From NCBI RefSeq assembly GCF_022965805.1, contig NC_133110.1, forward strand, positions 30,128,668-30,192,667: DNA of 64,000 nt, read 5' to 3'. Below are positions 22,674 to 35,487 of this stretch, one piece after another (within the stretch, counting starts at the first letter, position 1; every line of letters starts with the position of its first letter). A program made the position numbers and the translations under genes. The stretch is from Primulina eburnea (taxonomy: Eukaryota > Streptophyta > Magnoliopsida > Lamiales > Gesneriaceae). The notes beneath the pieces are model-generated. The model did not search any database and was not told the DNA's origin. It was given only the letters and a program-made list of their open reading frames with translations.

Positions 22674-23939
22674 TGTAATGCCCAAGATTCTGGTAGATAG
22701 TTGAATACGAAACGCAAGAACAGACGGGGCGAAACGATGCGATAAAATATGAAATGTTAGCTGTGCAAGACCGCACCCGCGGTCTGGCAAGCACCGCACC
22801 CGCGGTGCAATGAGCAGAAAATGAGTGAATTCCCGTAGCCACACCGCACCCGCGGTATTTACATGACCGCACCCGCGGTCATCACTTGTGAAAAATAAAA
22901 AGTTCTGCCGAAGCCATAGCGCACCCGCGCTCCTAGCGTTACCGCACCCGCGGTGATGCCTCCGAGAAATCCACCTTTGTTCTCAGCTTGACACATGGCA
23001 GGGTATATATATGGAATGGTGCTGACTCGTGTTTTCTTCATTTCCAGCACAGAGAATCGAGACTTTCTCTAAGGATCCTCAAGTTTTCTTCAAGGTTGGA
23101 GGTAAGATATCTCAAGAGTTAGCCATCCAAATTATAATCCGAGTTGAGATTCTTGTTCCTTGCGTCGAAGGCTTTGAAAGGGTACACTTTTTTATTCAGT
23201 TCTAACATGTTTCAAGAAATTCATGTCAGGAAAATGCTATTATGACTATAATTAGATATTCTAGTAAGGATTATGAGGTTATAATCGAAACTAGAACAAA
23301 GAAAGGATGTCGTATACATTTCTTATGAATTTCAGCATGTTTAGGAATAAAAGATATCGATTTTGAATATGGTGTTAAGCATTTGATTTGAGTATGAGTT
23401 GAGGATGATATAGTGTTGATATTTATTGAGATTGAACTGACCGGTATTAAGAATATACGTCGTTATGCCGTCAAATTGTATCGAGATCATGTAGTGACTT
23501 GGATATGTGTTGATTAGATAAGAGATTGATAGATTTTGTATCAACATTTCCATTTCAGATTCAGTTTGGCGACCGTGACAGCGATTGTGCGACGAAAGGT
23601 ATAGTACATGTTTTGTTTGGGGAATCACGACTCAAATGAGATTATATTTGAGTTGCCCAACCAAAATCACATACTTATTTTATTGTTTATATCTAGATAT
23701 GATTATGATTCTTTATAGAACTTGTATACAAATCTTACTATGCTTTGTTTACAGATCATGTGGCATTGCATTAGAATGACTATGCTTGTTTACAGATTGT
23801 GTATTCATGCATTAAGATAGGACAGTCTGGAGATCAGGCAGACTACTAGACGTTCGGCGATATCACATCTTAGGGGAAGATCACCGCCCCTATTGTAGAC
23901 GCGGATACAGATCAGGCCGAAGTCTAGGAATAAGACGGA
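22674..23939 (+). repeat. Tek-4 3' LTR, first part
   Basis: U3 and part of R-U5 up to the Ath-1 insertion. Six class-alpha sites start at 22770, 22793, 22843, 22866, 22918 and 22941, forming three pairs with 23-bp spacing and pair periods of 73 and 75 bp. The TATA box is at 23004-23012. The insertion falls inside the left arm of the R-U5 hairpin, after GAATAAGACGGA. Confidence 0.93.
22770..22954. promoter_or_regulatory. Tek-4 3' LTR U3 site array, class alpha
   Basis: Three complete pairs of ACCGCACCCGCGGT (the fifth is a variant). Each site is an inverted repeat of ACCGC around ACCC. The array ends 50 bp before the TATA box. Confidence 0.87.
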
Positions 23940-25419
23940 TGATCGAGCAAAACTTGCACAGTGAATAGTCCCAAAATTTGTTTTATAAATGAAAGCTCGA
24001 TTTAAAATATCGCAAGTGCACGATAGTCAAGTTATAATAAACGTAAGTGAATACGAGTATCGATCCACGAGGACTGCGTTACAATATCTTTATTTTCAAG
24101 TAAATTTCTTCAGCAACGATAGATTGAGTTGGTGATTAAACTAAAGTGAATTCAATAACTGAAATAATTAAAGTGCAAGAACAAATAATCAAGAAATCAA
24201 TGATTAAATTGGATGAAAATTAACTGAGAGACGAATTTGTTGGGAATTATCAGTTCACCTACCACTCGTGTTTAAACAATTATACTCGACTTTTACTCGT
24301 GCCTTCGACGGAATTCCCTTGACTAATCAATATACTCTGTCGAGCTATATTCATACTAATCATAAACATGCAGTAATCAAGTATCCTCAATTATTTAACA
24401 GTTCACGATTGCATTACGTTCTATGGAACCCGCTAGCTTTCATCCGGGTGAATTATCACTATCGACACGTATCCAATTCCGTATATCTACTAAAATTGTA
24501 AATCCGTGGTCTATACTATTCGATCCTATTGTGAATTATTCTATCGAAATCATCAACAACATGAAATAATCAAAGGAAGTTAGCTAGACTCCAATTGAAA
24601 TAAGAGAGCACAAAAGCATAAACAAATCACTCATAAAAACGTCGCTAAATAATGTTCAACAACGAGTACGGGGTAGGATCCCCTCAAATCCCAACAAATC
24701 TAGAGTTTAGCCACTAAAATTCATGCTAGAAATCAACAACAATCTAAGAAATAAAAACTGAATAATTAAAATACTAAGGTTGACGATGGATGACGGCCAC
24801 GACGCTTGGAAATCTCGATGTCTTCGAAATCTCTTTGCTCCTAGCCTTCCTCCAAAGAAAAGTGATGGAAAAATATGGTGTCCGACTGAAAAAACGGCGC
24901 CCAATCTCGTGTATTAGGTTAGGTGTAGAATAGAGTCCACAAAACTTGGAAACAAATCTTCTTTGATCTCGTCGCTCGCTAGGGCGACCACCTTTTACCG
25001 CTGGGGCGAGTGGTTCTCGAATTAAAATCCTTGGCCATGTCTCTGGTCTCGCTGGGGCGGTCACTTTTGACCGCCCGAGCGAGAGGTTCGCGCAAATGCT
25101 CCTCGGCTGGATTAAAATTCTCGCTGGGGCGGTCACTTTTGACCGCCCTAGCGAGACACTCGCGCATCAACTACTCGATCAACTTAAAATGCTCGCTGGG
25201 GCGGACACTTTTGACCGCCCTAGCGAGATCTCTTCGCTGCTGTGCCAAATAAAATCCCACTTTTCGGTCCAATTCCTACAAAACAACCACAAAATACACG
25301 AGATCAGCCATATGCTAAATAATGATAGAAAAATGCTAAATTAAACTAAAACGAACTAATATGATGCATGAATGCGACTCGAAAACAACACTAAAAACAC
25401 GTAAAAACGAGTCCTATCA
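23940..25419 (-). repeat. Ath-1 3' LTR
   Basis: 1480 bp, minus-strand ends TGATAGGACTCG and TTTTGCTCGATCA. It contains four 36-bp inverted repeats (24975-25227) and no coding sequence. A clear TATA box downstream of the array is not obvious here. Confidence 0.93.
24975..25227. promoter_or_regulatory. Ath-1 LTR paired-site array, class delta
   Basis: Four 36-bp blocks start at 24975, 25048, 25120 and 25192 (period 73, 72, 72). Each intact block is CTCGCTGGGGCGGT, an 8-bp spacer, then ACCGCCCTAGCGAG, a near-perfect inverted repeat. The first block has a decayed pairing. The same array is at 35043-35295 in the second LTR. Confidence 0.88.
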
Positions 25420-26726
25420 ACCCCCTCATACTAACCTTTTGCTCGCCCTCGAGTAAAATAGGTTAAAGCACGAGATTCTAACAAACTCAACAAACACAAA
25501 AAGAAAACTCAACCAAGAAAAAAACACGAGTAAATGTCAATGGTGAGTTAACAACGTTTATGTTCGTGCCTCAGTTTACTTTCCCATAACCAATCAAGTC
25601 AAATCGCAACCGAATACTCATTCTCATCTACACATAAATTTCGACACTAATTTGAACGTGTGTGTGTGTCATGATGGGTCTAGTCATTCGCACTTCAAAT
25701 AGATCAATTATCAAATCATGCGAGTCACTCAATTAACACTTCAATACAAGTCTCACTAGCATGCATCCCCATGTCCATTCATCACTAGCCACAAATTGAA
25801 CTTTATTCAGCTTTTAAGCATAGATAAGGGTGTCGAAAAGAAGGAAAATAAGCTCAAGTGGCTAAAAGTTGGGAGTACACCGATCATTTTCATTGTGCAA
25901 TCGTCAAGACTTTTCGTCTGACTTTCCTCGTCTCCTTACATCTCCAACTTTTAGCCGAGGAATAGAATTTCATTCCTTTTATTTCGGCTCCCCCTCACCT
26001 TACATCTCCTTCTTTTTTTCTTTCTTTTTCTGTTTTTTTTTAATTGCACAATTTTCACACATGTACTCCCTAGGCTAAGAATATAATACTTTGGATCACA
26101 GCTGGTTAGGAGTATGACATTGTAATTCAGTGCAATGGAAAAGAGGTAAATGTAAAGTTCAAGGCAAATCAAATTTTTTCATTCAAGGTCCCAACTAGCG
26201 ACTTATTTTCACGGGTTTACATGCCAAATCAACTCATAAATGGTGCCTTTCAAGTTAGCCACACAAAACTTTCAAATTTCACCATTATTCCTACAACGTT
26301 CTAGTCCCCACACATGTGTGCTCAAAAGGTTCAAATTTTGTACCGAAATTCATGCTTTAACAATCAAGAGTATCATTCACGACGTGACCCAATCAACACT
26401 TTTGTAAACTATCAATTCAAATCATCATTGGCTCATAAACGATGTCTTCTCACCATAAACGACACCCAACAAAAGAAACCAACATAAACGACACCAAACA
26501 ACAGAAATGCAACGAAACTAAACCACTTAACTAAACAATCAAAACAATAACCAATTGACTAAACAACCAAAACAATCTACCCACCCCCTCATACTAGAGT
26601 TGTGCCATGCCCTCATAGCACAAAACGAAACAAAGACTAAAAACATAAAAACGAATGAATGCAAATGCAATGACAAAACAAACAAAATAAAAATAAAAAG
26701 AAAGGGGAAACAGTGAACTCCCCTGA
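25420..26726 (-). other. Ath-1 3' internal non-coding region and polypurine tract
   Basis: On the minus strand the sequence next to the LTR reads TTAGTATGAGGGGGT, the likely polypurine tract (about 25420-25434). The rest, between it and the env-like gene, has no supported open frame and shows only AT-rich and polypyrimidine stretches (for example 26008-26042). A tract very like the polypurine tract (TAGTATGAGGGGGTGGG on the minus strand) recurs at about 26583-26599. Confidence 0.7.
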
Positions 26727-27875
26727 TCAGAACTCCTCATCCTCGTCATGCTCAGGTGGTGGGACTCCCTCGTCAGCTGGTGGCGGCATAGGATAATGGT
26801 ACTGGAACTGGAAGGGTGGCGGGTATGCGGGTGGTGGTGGCAGGCCTGATGTGTCGATGCCCAAATGCGTTGAGATCCCCTGTACCAAGTACTCGACGTT
26901 CTAAATATGAGCTTGATTGACGGCCTGATACTCAGTCTGGTAAGTGGCCCAAGCGCCCAATTCGTTGATGCGATCACGCATGGCACGGCGGCGTGGCTGC
27001 GGAGGAGGCAGTGCATGTCCTAAAGCCGGAGGTGGTTGAGCTGCGCCCCCATACTCGAAAAATACATCCTCGGGCAGCTCTGCCTGCCTCTTCTCCATCT
27101 TGGATCGATAAAGAGCGTCATCAATAGCTCTCATCGGTGGTAGCCACTCATCATCATCGCCAAATATCACCCCCGCTCGGGCACATAACTCAGTCACGAT
27201 CGTCGGAAAATAAAACGCCAAATTGCTGCTGTGTATGCACATGTTGAGCTATCCAAAGATGAGTCTGCCCACATCAATCGCCATCCCAGTCTGGATGGCA
27301 TACAGAACAACCGCCCGCTCACGCTGGACATCACTCGTATGCCCGACCGGCATCAATCTCTTAGATAGAAACGCATAACACATTGCCGCGTCCACTCTCA
27401 AAAATTTTTCGAGAAAAACCGTATACGTCCCCGGCTGTTTCCACGTGGTGCCCGGATAGCAGAGCGTGCGAATAATTAAATCATAGTCCGGGTTGAGCAC
27501 CCACGCCTGAAACTCAGAGTCATCGACCGACGGTAAACCCAGCAAGTCATTGATAGTTCTCGAATCATACGGGACTAGACGCCCCCGCACAGATGCCTTA
27601 GGCTCACTCCGCTCCGGAGCATTTGCATAGAATTCACGCACAACCGGAATCACCGCGGCATTCGGTTGTGCTAAGAAATTACTCCACCCTCGTCCCTCTA
27701 CTAAGACTTCCGGAAAATCACTAATAACAGATGTAGTAAACCCTCGCTCAGGGATTGGTTTTCTATGTAGTTTAGCATGCTCAAACCGCTCCCGAGCTTT
27801 CTCATTAACAAAATTAGACGGAGTCGAACGAGAACTAGAGGCACCGTGAGTTACCTTAGACCGTTTAGGTGCCAT
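26727..27875 (-). pseudogene. Ath-1 env-like third gene, two in-frame stops
   Basis: A 383-codon frame starts MAPKRSKVTHG at 27875 and ends DEDEEF at 26727. Its middle part (PERGFTTSVISDF, SRTINDLLGLPSVDDSEF, RALEKFLRV-like blocks) resembles the domain that plant annotations call 'putative plant transposon protein', found in the third, env-like gene of Athila elements. The C-terminal part is rich in proline (LPPPPAYPPP). I see no convincing signal peptide or membrane segment, so an envelope role is not supported. Stops lie at 27249-27251 and 26901-26903, both in frame, with the reading continuing across. The gene lies downstream of pol and of a second copy of the LTR-type site array (28158-28417). 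Confidence 0.75.
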
Positions 27876-28141
27876 GTCGAGATGGGAGTGCAAAGAGTCT
27901 GAAGTCGCCGGAAAATTTTCGAACTTCGCCGGAAAAGCTCGCCGGAATCCTTGGAAGATGACCGGAGTAGAAGAAATTGTAGTGTAAACGCGTCCCGGTA
28001 GAGTGTAGCAACCAAGATCGAGTCTTTTCCTGAAAATATCACAAAACAAGAAGATTTGAGCTTCAAAGACGGAGGAGGCGCCGAAAATCGAGAAGGGAGG
28101 CGAGGGTTTGCCAGTGGGAAAGAAAAAAACGCGACGCAGCT

Positions 28142-28153
28142 TTTTAAATATAC
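28142..28153 (-). promoter_or_regulatory. Ath-1 internal TATA-like box ahead of env-like gene
   Basis: The minus strand reads GTATATTTAAAA right next to the internal site array and some 270 bp upstream of the env-like start codon. This suggests a separate internal promoter for that gene. Confidence 0.45.
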
Positions 28154-28157
28154 GCGA

Positions 28158-28417
28158 CTCGCTAGGGCGGTCAAAAGTGTCCGCCCTAGCGAGTGGTTTT
28201 CGGTGACAGACTGTTTGAAAAATATGAGGGCGCGCTGGGGCGGTCAAAAGTGACCGCCCTAGCGAGAAGTTTTCGCCAGGAAAACCAATTTTTTTTAAAA
28301 AAAATTCACTCGCTGGGGCGGTCAAAAGTGACCGCCCGAGCGAGTCTTTCTCGGTGGCTATGTTTTTGAAAAAAACGACGTCTCGCTGGGGCGGTCGGTT
28401 TTGACCGCCCTAGCGAG
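28158..28417. promoter_or_regulatory. Ath-1 internal paired-site array, class delta
   Basis: Four 36-bp blocks at 28158-28193, 28231-28266, 28309-28344 and 28382-28417 have the same arms as in the LTR (CTCGCTGGGGCGGT and ACCGCCCTAGCGAG) with 8-bp spacers. Periods are 73, 78 and 73 bp. Flanking sequence is not LTR-like, so this is not simply an LTR fragment. 28418-28570 has no other feature. Confidence 0.88.
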
Positions 28418-28570
28418 ATACTCTCGAAAAAATAAATAAAAACAATGAATGCCATGCCATGCAACTACCTAAATGCAAATGATACGATGAAGGAATAAAG
28501 GAAAAAGAATAAAAAGGAGAAGAAGGAGTTCTCAATTTATAGTCTAGAGCTCGACTTTTCACCCGTGTCC

Positions 28571-30942
28571 TCAACGACTGTCATGGAGCCGAGTGACTCC
28601 AATTTGTGGCTCAATTGTGCCACCAATATAGTGCTTTAATCTTTGGGCGTTCACAATAAACGTCCCTTCCTTGCCATCATGCAACACCACTGCACCTGAT
28701 GGGAACACCTCGGCTATGATGAATGGTCCTGACCATCTGGACTTCAGCTTGCCCGGAAAAAGTCGCAAGCGAGAATTGTATAACAGCACCGCCTCACCCA
28801 CTTTGAACTCCCTTCTTACAATGTGTTTATCATGGGCTCGTTTGGTGCGTTCCTTGTAAGATAGTGCAAGATCATACGCTTTTCCTCGAAACTCGTCTAA
28901 CTGATTCAACTGCAACAACCGTTTTTCACCTGCAAGAGCAAAATCAAAGTTTAGTGCCTTGGTCGCCCAGTATGCTCTATGCTCTAACTCTACGGGTAGA
29001 TGACATGCTTTACCAAAAAGTAACCTATATGGTGTAGTGCCTATAGGTGTTTTAAAAGCAGTACGATAAGCCCACAAAGCATCATCTAACCGAATGGACC
29101 AGTCTTTTCTATTCACATTCACTGTCTTCTCTAGAATCCTCTTAATCTCTCGATTTGACACTTCAACTTGTCCACTAGTTTGGGGATGGTATGGAGTGGA
29201 AACTTTGTGGGTGACACCATATTTGCCCAATAGTTTATCAAAAATTTTATTGCAAAAGTGGGTGCCACCATCACTTATGATTGCACGTGGTGTACCAAAT
29301 CGATTAAAAATGTGTTTCTTCAAAAATTTTAACACCACTTGTGCATCATTCGTGGCACAAGCCTCTGCCTCCACCCATTTCGACACATACTCCACTGTCA
29401 CCAAAATAAATTTCTTTGCAAAAGAAGCAGGAAAAGGACCCATAAAATCAATCCCCCACACATCAAATATTTCACACTCAATAATATTATTCAAAGGCAT
29501 CTCATGACGGTTAGAAATATTACCTGTGCGTTGGCATCTATCACAATTGAGAACATACAAACGAGCATCCTTAAAAAGAGTTGGCCAATAGAAGCCACAT
29601 TCAAGTACCTTAGATGCCGTCCGTATGGGTCCAAAGTGACCACCTACCTCACGGTCATGGCAGTGGTTCAGAATTTGACTGGTTTCCTCCTCCGCTACAC
29701 ATCTCCTTATCATGGCATCTGCACAGATCTTAAACAAAAATGGTTCCTCCCAAAAATAATATTTCACGTCAGAAAAGAATTTCTTTCTTTGGTGAAACGA
29801 TAAATTTGGGGGAGGTGTGCCAGTGACAAGAAAATTTGCAACATTGGCATACCAAGGGCACGCATTCACCTCAAACAATTGCTCATCAGGGAACCAGTCA
29901 TCTATATCAGTATCAACGCCATTAATTCTAACATCCTCAAGCCTAGACAGATGATCAGCAACCACATTTTCTACACCTTTTTTATCTCGAATCTCGAGAT
30001 CAAATTCTTGCAATAGTAAAATCCACCTAATTAACCTAGGTTTCGCATCTTTCTTAGCAAGCAAGTATTTTAGGGCAGAATGATCTGTATACACAATCAC
30101 TTTAGACAGAACAAGGTATGAATGAAATTTCTCAAAAGCAAATACTATAGCAAGTAATTCCTTTTCAGTAGTAGCGTAATTCAATTGAGCATCATTTAAG
30201 GTCTTACTTGCATAATAGATGGTATGAAATACCTTGTTCTTCCTTTGACCTAGCACCGCACCAACAGCTGTATCACTAGCATCGCACATCACCTCAAACG
30301 GTAACTCCCAATCAGGGGCAGTCAGAACAGGTGCTGTCACCAAGCTCTCCTTGAGTATTTCGAATGCCTGCAGACAAGTAGAATCAAACTTAAACTCAAC
30401 ATCTTTCATCAACAAAGAGGATAAAGGCTTAGCAATTTTAGAAAAATCCTTAATAAAACGCCTATAAAAACCCGCATGGCCTAGGAAACTTCTGACTCCC
30501 TTTATCGATGCAGGTGGTGGTAGATTTTTGATTACTTCCACCTTGGCCTTGTCTACCTCGATTCCATTCTCCGACACCTTGTGTCCTAACACAATCCCTT
30601 CTTGCACCATGAAATGACACTTCTCCCAATTTAACACCAAATTGCTTTCTTCACATCTAATAAGCACCAAGTTTAAATTCTCTAAACATTCATTAAATGA
30701 AGAGCCAAAAATGGAGAAATCATCCATAAAAACTTCAAGAAAATTCTCAATCATGTCATGAAAGATAGCGGTCATGCATCTTTGAAATGTAGCAGGTGCA
30801 TTGCATAGACCAAAGGGCATACGTCTAAACGCAAAAGTACCATAAGGGCAAGTGAAAGTAGTTTTCTCTTGGTCCTCGGGTGCAATTGTGATTTGATTGT
30901 ATCCCGAATATCCATCCAAAAAACAGTAAAATTCATGACCGG
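28571..30942 (-). pseudogene. pol: Ath-1 pol: reverse transcriptase C-part, RNase H, integrase
   Basis: Continuation of the polyprotein in a shifted frame, about 785 residues ending RLHDSR. It contains the reverse transcriptase active site FMDDFSIFG (residues 64-67 of the 30919 frame), the RNase H block [16 protein letters not shown] with [11 protein letters not shown], an HHCC zinc finger ([12 protein letters not shown] to CDRCQRTG), the integrase core ([32 protein letters not shown]) and a C-terminal GPF-type module ([11 protein letters not shown]). There is no chromodomain, as expected for the Athila lineage. No stop lies within this part. It is separated from gag-protease by a one-base deletion near 30943. 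Confidence 0.92.
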
Positions 30943-33882
30943 CTATCGTTCAATCATTTGATCAATAAATGGCAACGGAAAGTTATCTTTACGGGTTGCA
31001 TCATTTAATTTCCTATAATCCATGCACACACGCCAACCCGTAACAGTTCTAGTGGGAATCAACTCATTTTTTTCATTGGTAATAACAGTAATCCCACCCT
31101 TTTTCGGCACACATTGTACAGGACTTACCCACGCACTATCAGAGATAGGATAGATAATACCTGCATCCAGATGTTTGATCGTTTCAGCTTTTACTACCTC
31201 TTGCATCTTTGGATTGAGTCTCCTTTGAGGTTGTGCTAGGGGTGAGTATTTATCCTCCATCAGAATTTTGTGCATGCAGATCGAAGGACTTATCCCCTTG
31301 ATGTCCGCAACTTTCCAAGCGAATGCTCCTCTATGCTCCTTAAGGACTCCTAAGAGCTTACTCTCCATATCATCTGTCAAAGAAGAGGAAATAATAACAG
31401 ACAGTTTATTATTTTCTCCTAGATATACGTACTTGAGATGTGGAGGTAGTGGTTTGAGCTCCAAAATAGGTGGCTCCTCTAGGCTCGACTTTTGAGGCAT
31501 TAAATCTTTTCTGTCTCCCAATTCCTCTAGTCGAAGCCTCACTTGCTTTCTCCAAGGTGGAATGGCATTCAAGTGAGCTACCATCTCCATCTTTTCCTCG
31601 TCTAACTCGTCTTCCTGCTTTTCCGTAGTGAGAGTGGCCTCCAATGGCTCTTGCAATCCATCCTGCACAAAATCACAAACGAGAGAATCTAAGACATCAA
31701 CACGAAAACAACTATCATTGTGCATTGTGTGCTTGAGAGTATTAAAGACATCAAAAATAATTTCTTCTTCTCCAACTCTCAGTCTCAATTTTCCCTCGTC
31801 AACATCAATCAGTGCTTTCCTTGTAGCCAGAAATGGTCTCCCTAGGATTAAAGGCATCTCTAAATCTTCCTCCATGTCAAGTACTACAAAATCTGCAGGA
31901 AAAATAAACTTATCCACTTTCACCAAGACATCTTCGATAATCCCACGTGGATACTTGACAGATCTGTCAGCCAGCTGCAATGACATCCTAGTTGGCTTGG
32001 GTTCACCCAATCCCAGTCTCCTAAACACAGAATAGGGCATCAAATTAATACTCGCACCAAGATCACATAGAGCATTATGAAAATTAATATCACCAATAAT
32101 GCAAGGTATAGAGAAACTCCCTGGATCTTTTTGCTTTGGAGGCATCTTGTTTTGAACTAAAGCGGAGCAATTTTCAGTCAAGTTCACAGTCATATGATCT
32201 TCTAGCTTCCGCTTATTCGCCAAAATATCTTTCAAGAATTTTGCATAACTTGGCATATTCAATAAAGCATCAGCAAACGGAATGTTAATATGCAGTTTTT
32301 TGAATATCTCAAGAAATTTACCAAATTGTGCATCTATCTTAGCTTTTTTCATTGCTGCAGGAAAAGGTGGGGGGATAACAATTTTATTCGGTGCAATAGG
32401 TGTAAATGTAGAGTTAGAAGACTTACCTCCTTGATGTTCCACCTCATCCTCAACTTGCTTGTTTTTTTTCTCATTAGACTCAAGTGCTTTTCCACTGCGC
32501 AATTCCACCGCCTTCACATGTTCCTTCGGGTTAGTTTCCGTGTTGCTTGGCAAAGCTCCTTGCTCCCTGTTAGCAATCAACTTAGCCAATTGCCCAATTT
32601 GAGTCTCTAACCCCTTTATGGATGCATCCTGGTTCTGAAATCTCGTCTCCGTCGCAGAAATGAATTTAGTCATCATTTGCTCTAAATTAGATTTCTCCTC
32701 CCGAGGCGGTTCTTGCTTGAACCCTTGGTGCATCCCATATGGTGGAACTCTTTGCTGGCGATTCTGGTTGTTTTGACCTCCCCACGAAAAGTTTGGGTGA
32801 TTCCTCCATCCCGGATTATATGTGTTTGAATACGGGTCATTTCTTGGACGGTTCTGGAATACCACATGTTTTACCGGTGCTCCTTCAGGCACATAGAATG
32901 GATTTCCGTCTTGGCAATCCTGCACGTCATGCTCACCTCCACACTTATCACAGAAAATCTCTTGCAGACGCATAGCCGATCCACTCGCACTCATCCCATC
33001 AATCTTTCTGTTCAAAGCCTCTAACTGTGCTGACACCGCAGACAAATCAGTAACTTGATTAACTCCAGCACCTCGTCTCTGCCTATCAGACTGAGGCTGA
33101 TAGCTACTAGCAGCCATCTCCTCTAATAACTCATATCCTTCCTCAGCCGTCTTTCTCAGTAAGTTACCACAGGCAGCAGCATCTATCATAGTACGGTTAG
33201 AAGTAAGCAGACCGTAGTAGAAAGTTTGAACAACTAACCCAAGAGGTAGCTCGTGGTGGGGACATCTCCTCAACAAGTCCTTATAGCGCTCCCATGCCTC
33301 GTAAAGTGACTCTAGCTCATATTGAGCAAAAGTAGTAATGTCGGCTCTCAGCTTCATAGTCTTCGACGGAGGAAAGTACTTGATCAGGAATGCCTTCGCC
33401 ATATCCTCCCATGTAGTGATAGACCCTACAGGCAAACAGTTTAACCACGCTTTATCTTTATCTCTTAGTGAAAATGGAAATAAACGCAAACGAACAGCAT
33501 CATCAGACACAGCATTAAACTTAAAAGTATCGCAAATTTCAAGAAAATCAGCTATATGAGAATTAGGGTCGTCAAGTGCACTTCCCCCAAATTGAACAGT
33601 GTTTTGAATCATCTGAATGATAGCTGGCTTGATCTCAAACTGGTTAGCTCGGATGAATGGTCTCACGATGCTTGGACGTGCTCCATCAAGAGACGGTTGT
33701 GCATAATCCAACATTGGAATGCGACGTGGTATCTCAACTTGTCTATTGTCACGCTGTTCCTCTCCACGTTCTTGCTCGTGTCTTTCCATCTGTTCTTTGA
33801 GTCTTTGTTGATGTCTTCGCCTGCGGAAAGTTCTTTCGATTTCAGGGTCAAATTCAAGCTTCACGTCAAGTGATCTTGGCAT
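30943..33882 (-). pseudogene. gag-pol: Ath-1 gag-protease-RT N-part, ends at a frameshift
   Basis: About 979 residues from MPRSLDVKLEF at 33882, chosen over the upstream in-frame Met at 33921 because it matches the Athila-like gag start. It has a capsid region (SHIADFLEICDTFKF, FLIKYFPPSKTMKLR, ESLYEAWERYKDLLRRCPHH), a zinc knuckle CDKCGGEHDVQDC near residue 310, protease CDLGASINLMP near 606 with LILGRPFLAT, and the start of reverse transcriptase (VCMDYRKLNDATRKDNFPLPFIDQM). It ends at a TAG at 30943-30945. Aligning this spot with the expected RT sequence shows a single missing base, after which the next frame carries the rest of pol. Confidence 0.92.
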
Positions 33883-33980
33883 GCACCACAAGAAAAATCT
33901 GCAACACAATGAGAGTATCAAATAATAATGAAATAAATAATACTAAAGAATTTAAATGAAAAATAAAAATTGTGAATCAA

Positions 33981-34001
33981 CAGTCCCCGGCAACGGCGCC
34001 A
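33981..34001 (-). other. Ath-1 primer binding site (tRNA-Asp type)
   Basis: The minus strand reads TGGCGCCGTTGCCGGGGACT, the primer site usual in Athila and related elements. It lies six bases from the LTR edge at 34008. 33883-33980 is leader with nothing further. Confidence 0.88.
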
Positions 34002-34007
34002 AAAACT

Positions 34008-35487
34008 TGATCGAGCAAAACTTGCACAGTGAATAGTCCCAAAATTTGTTTTATAAATGAAAGCTCGATTTAAAATATCGCAAGTGCACGATAGTCAAGT
34101 TATAATAAACGTAAGTGAATACGAGTATCGATCCACGAGGACTGCGTTACAATATCTTTATTTTCAAGTAAATTTCTTCAGCAACGATAGATTGAGTTGG
34201 TGATTAAACTAAAGTGAATTCAATAACTGAAATAATTAAAGTGCAAGAACAAATAATCAAGAAATCAATGATTAAATTGGATGAAAATCAACTGAGAGAC
34301 GAATTTGTTGGGAATTATCAGTTCACCTACCACTTGTGTTTAAACAATTATACTCGACTTTTACTCGTGCCTTCGACGGAATTCCCTAGACTAATCAATA
34401 TACTCTGTCGAGCTATATTAATACTAATCATAAACATGCAGTAATCAAGTATCCTCAATTATTTAACAGTTCACGATTGCATTACGTTCTATGGAACCCG
34501 CTAGCTTTCATCCGGGTGAATCATCACTATCGACACGTATCCAATTCCGTATATCTACTAAAATTGTAAATCCGTGGTCTATACTATTCGATCCTATTGT
34601 CAATTATTCTATCGAAATCATCAACAACATGAAATAATCAAAGGAAGTTAGCTAGACTCCAATTGAAATAAGAGAGCACAAAAGCATAAACAAATCACTC
34701 ATAAAAACGTCGCTAAATAATGTTCAACAACGAGTACGGGGTAGGATCCCCTCAAATCCCAACAAATCTAGAGTTTAGCCACTAAAATTCATGCTAGAAA
34801 TCAACAACAATCTAAGAAATAAAAACTGAATAATTAAAATACTAAGGTTGACGATGGATGACGGCCACGACGCTTGGAAATCTCGATGTCTTTGAAATCT
34901 CTTTGCTCCTAGCCTTCCTCCCAAGAAAAGTGATGGAAAAATATGGTGTCCGACTGAAAAAACGGCGCCCAATCTCGTGTATTAGGTTAGGTGTAGAAAA
35001 GAGTCCACAAAACTTGGAAACAAATCTTCTTTGATCTCGTCGCTCGCTAGGGCGACCACCTTTTACCGCTGGGGCGAGTGGTTCTCGAATTAAAATCCTT
35101 GGCCATGTCTCTGGTCTCGCTGGGGCGGTCACTTTTGACCGCCCGAGCGAGAGGTTCGCGCAAATGCTCCTCGGCTGGATTAAAATTCTCGCTGGGGCGG
35201 TCACTTTTGACCGCCCTAGCGAGACACTCGCGCATCAACTACTCGATCAACTTAAAATGCTCGTTGGGGCGGACACTTTTGACCGCCCTAGCGAGATCTC
35301 TTCGCTGCTGTGCCAAATAAAATCCCACTTTTCGGTCCAATTCCTACAAAACAACCACAAAATACACGAGATCAGCCATATGCTAAATAATGATAGAAAA
35401 ATGCTAAATTAAACTAAAACGAACTAATATGATGCATGAATGCGACTCGAAAACAACACTAAAAACACGTAAAAACGAGTCCTATCA
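34008..35487 (-). repeat. Ath-1 5' LTR (shared by two internal regions)
   Basis: 1480 bp, the same length as 23940-25419. It carries the four-block array at 35043-35295. On its right it is followed at once by the polypurine tract and 3' internal sequence (35488 on), so it also acts as 3' LTR of a second, truncated unit. Confidence 0.93.

Noticed and set aside
24774..25344. Open frames with repeated motifs such as LARAVKSDRPSE on both strands
   Set aside because: They are translations of the Ath-1 36-bp inverted repeats; because 72 is a multiple of three, both strands stay open without any selection for protein.
26727..27875. True envelope protein in Ath-1
   Set aside because: No signal peptide, membrane anchor or cysteine pattern is visible; only the Athila-type third-gene domain is supported.
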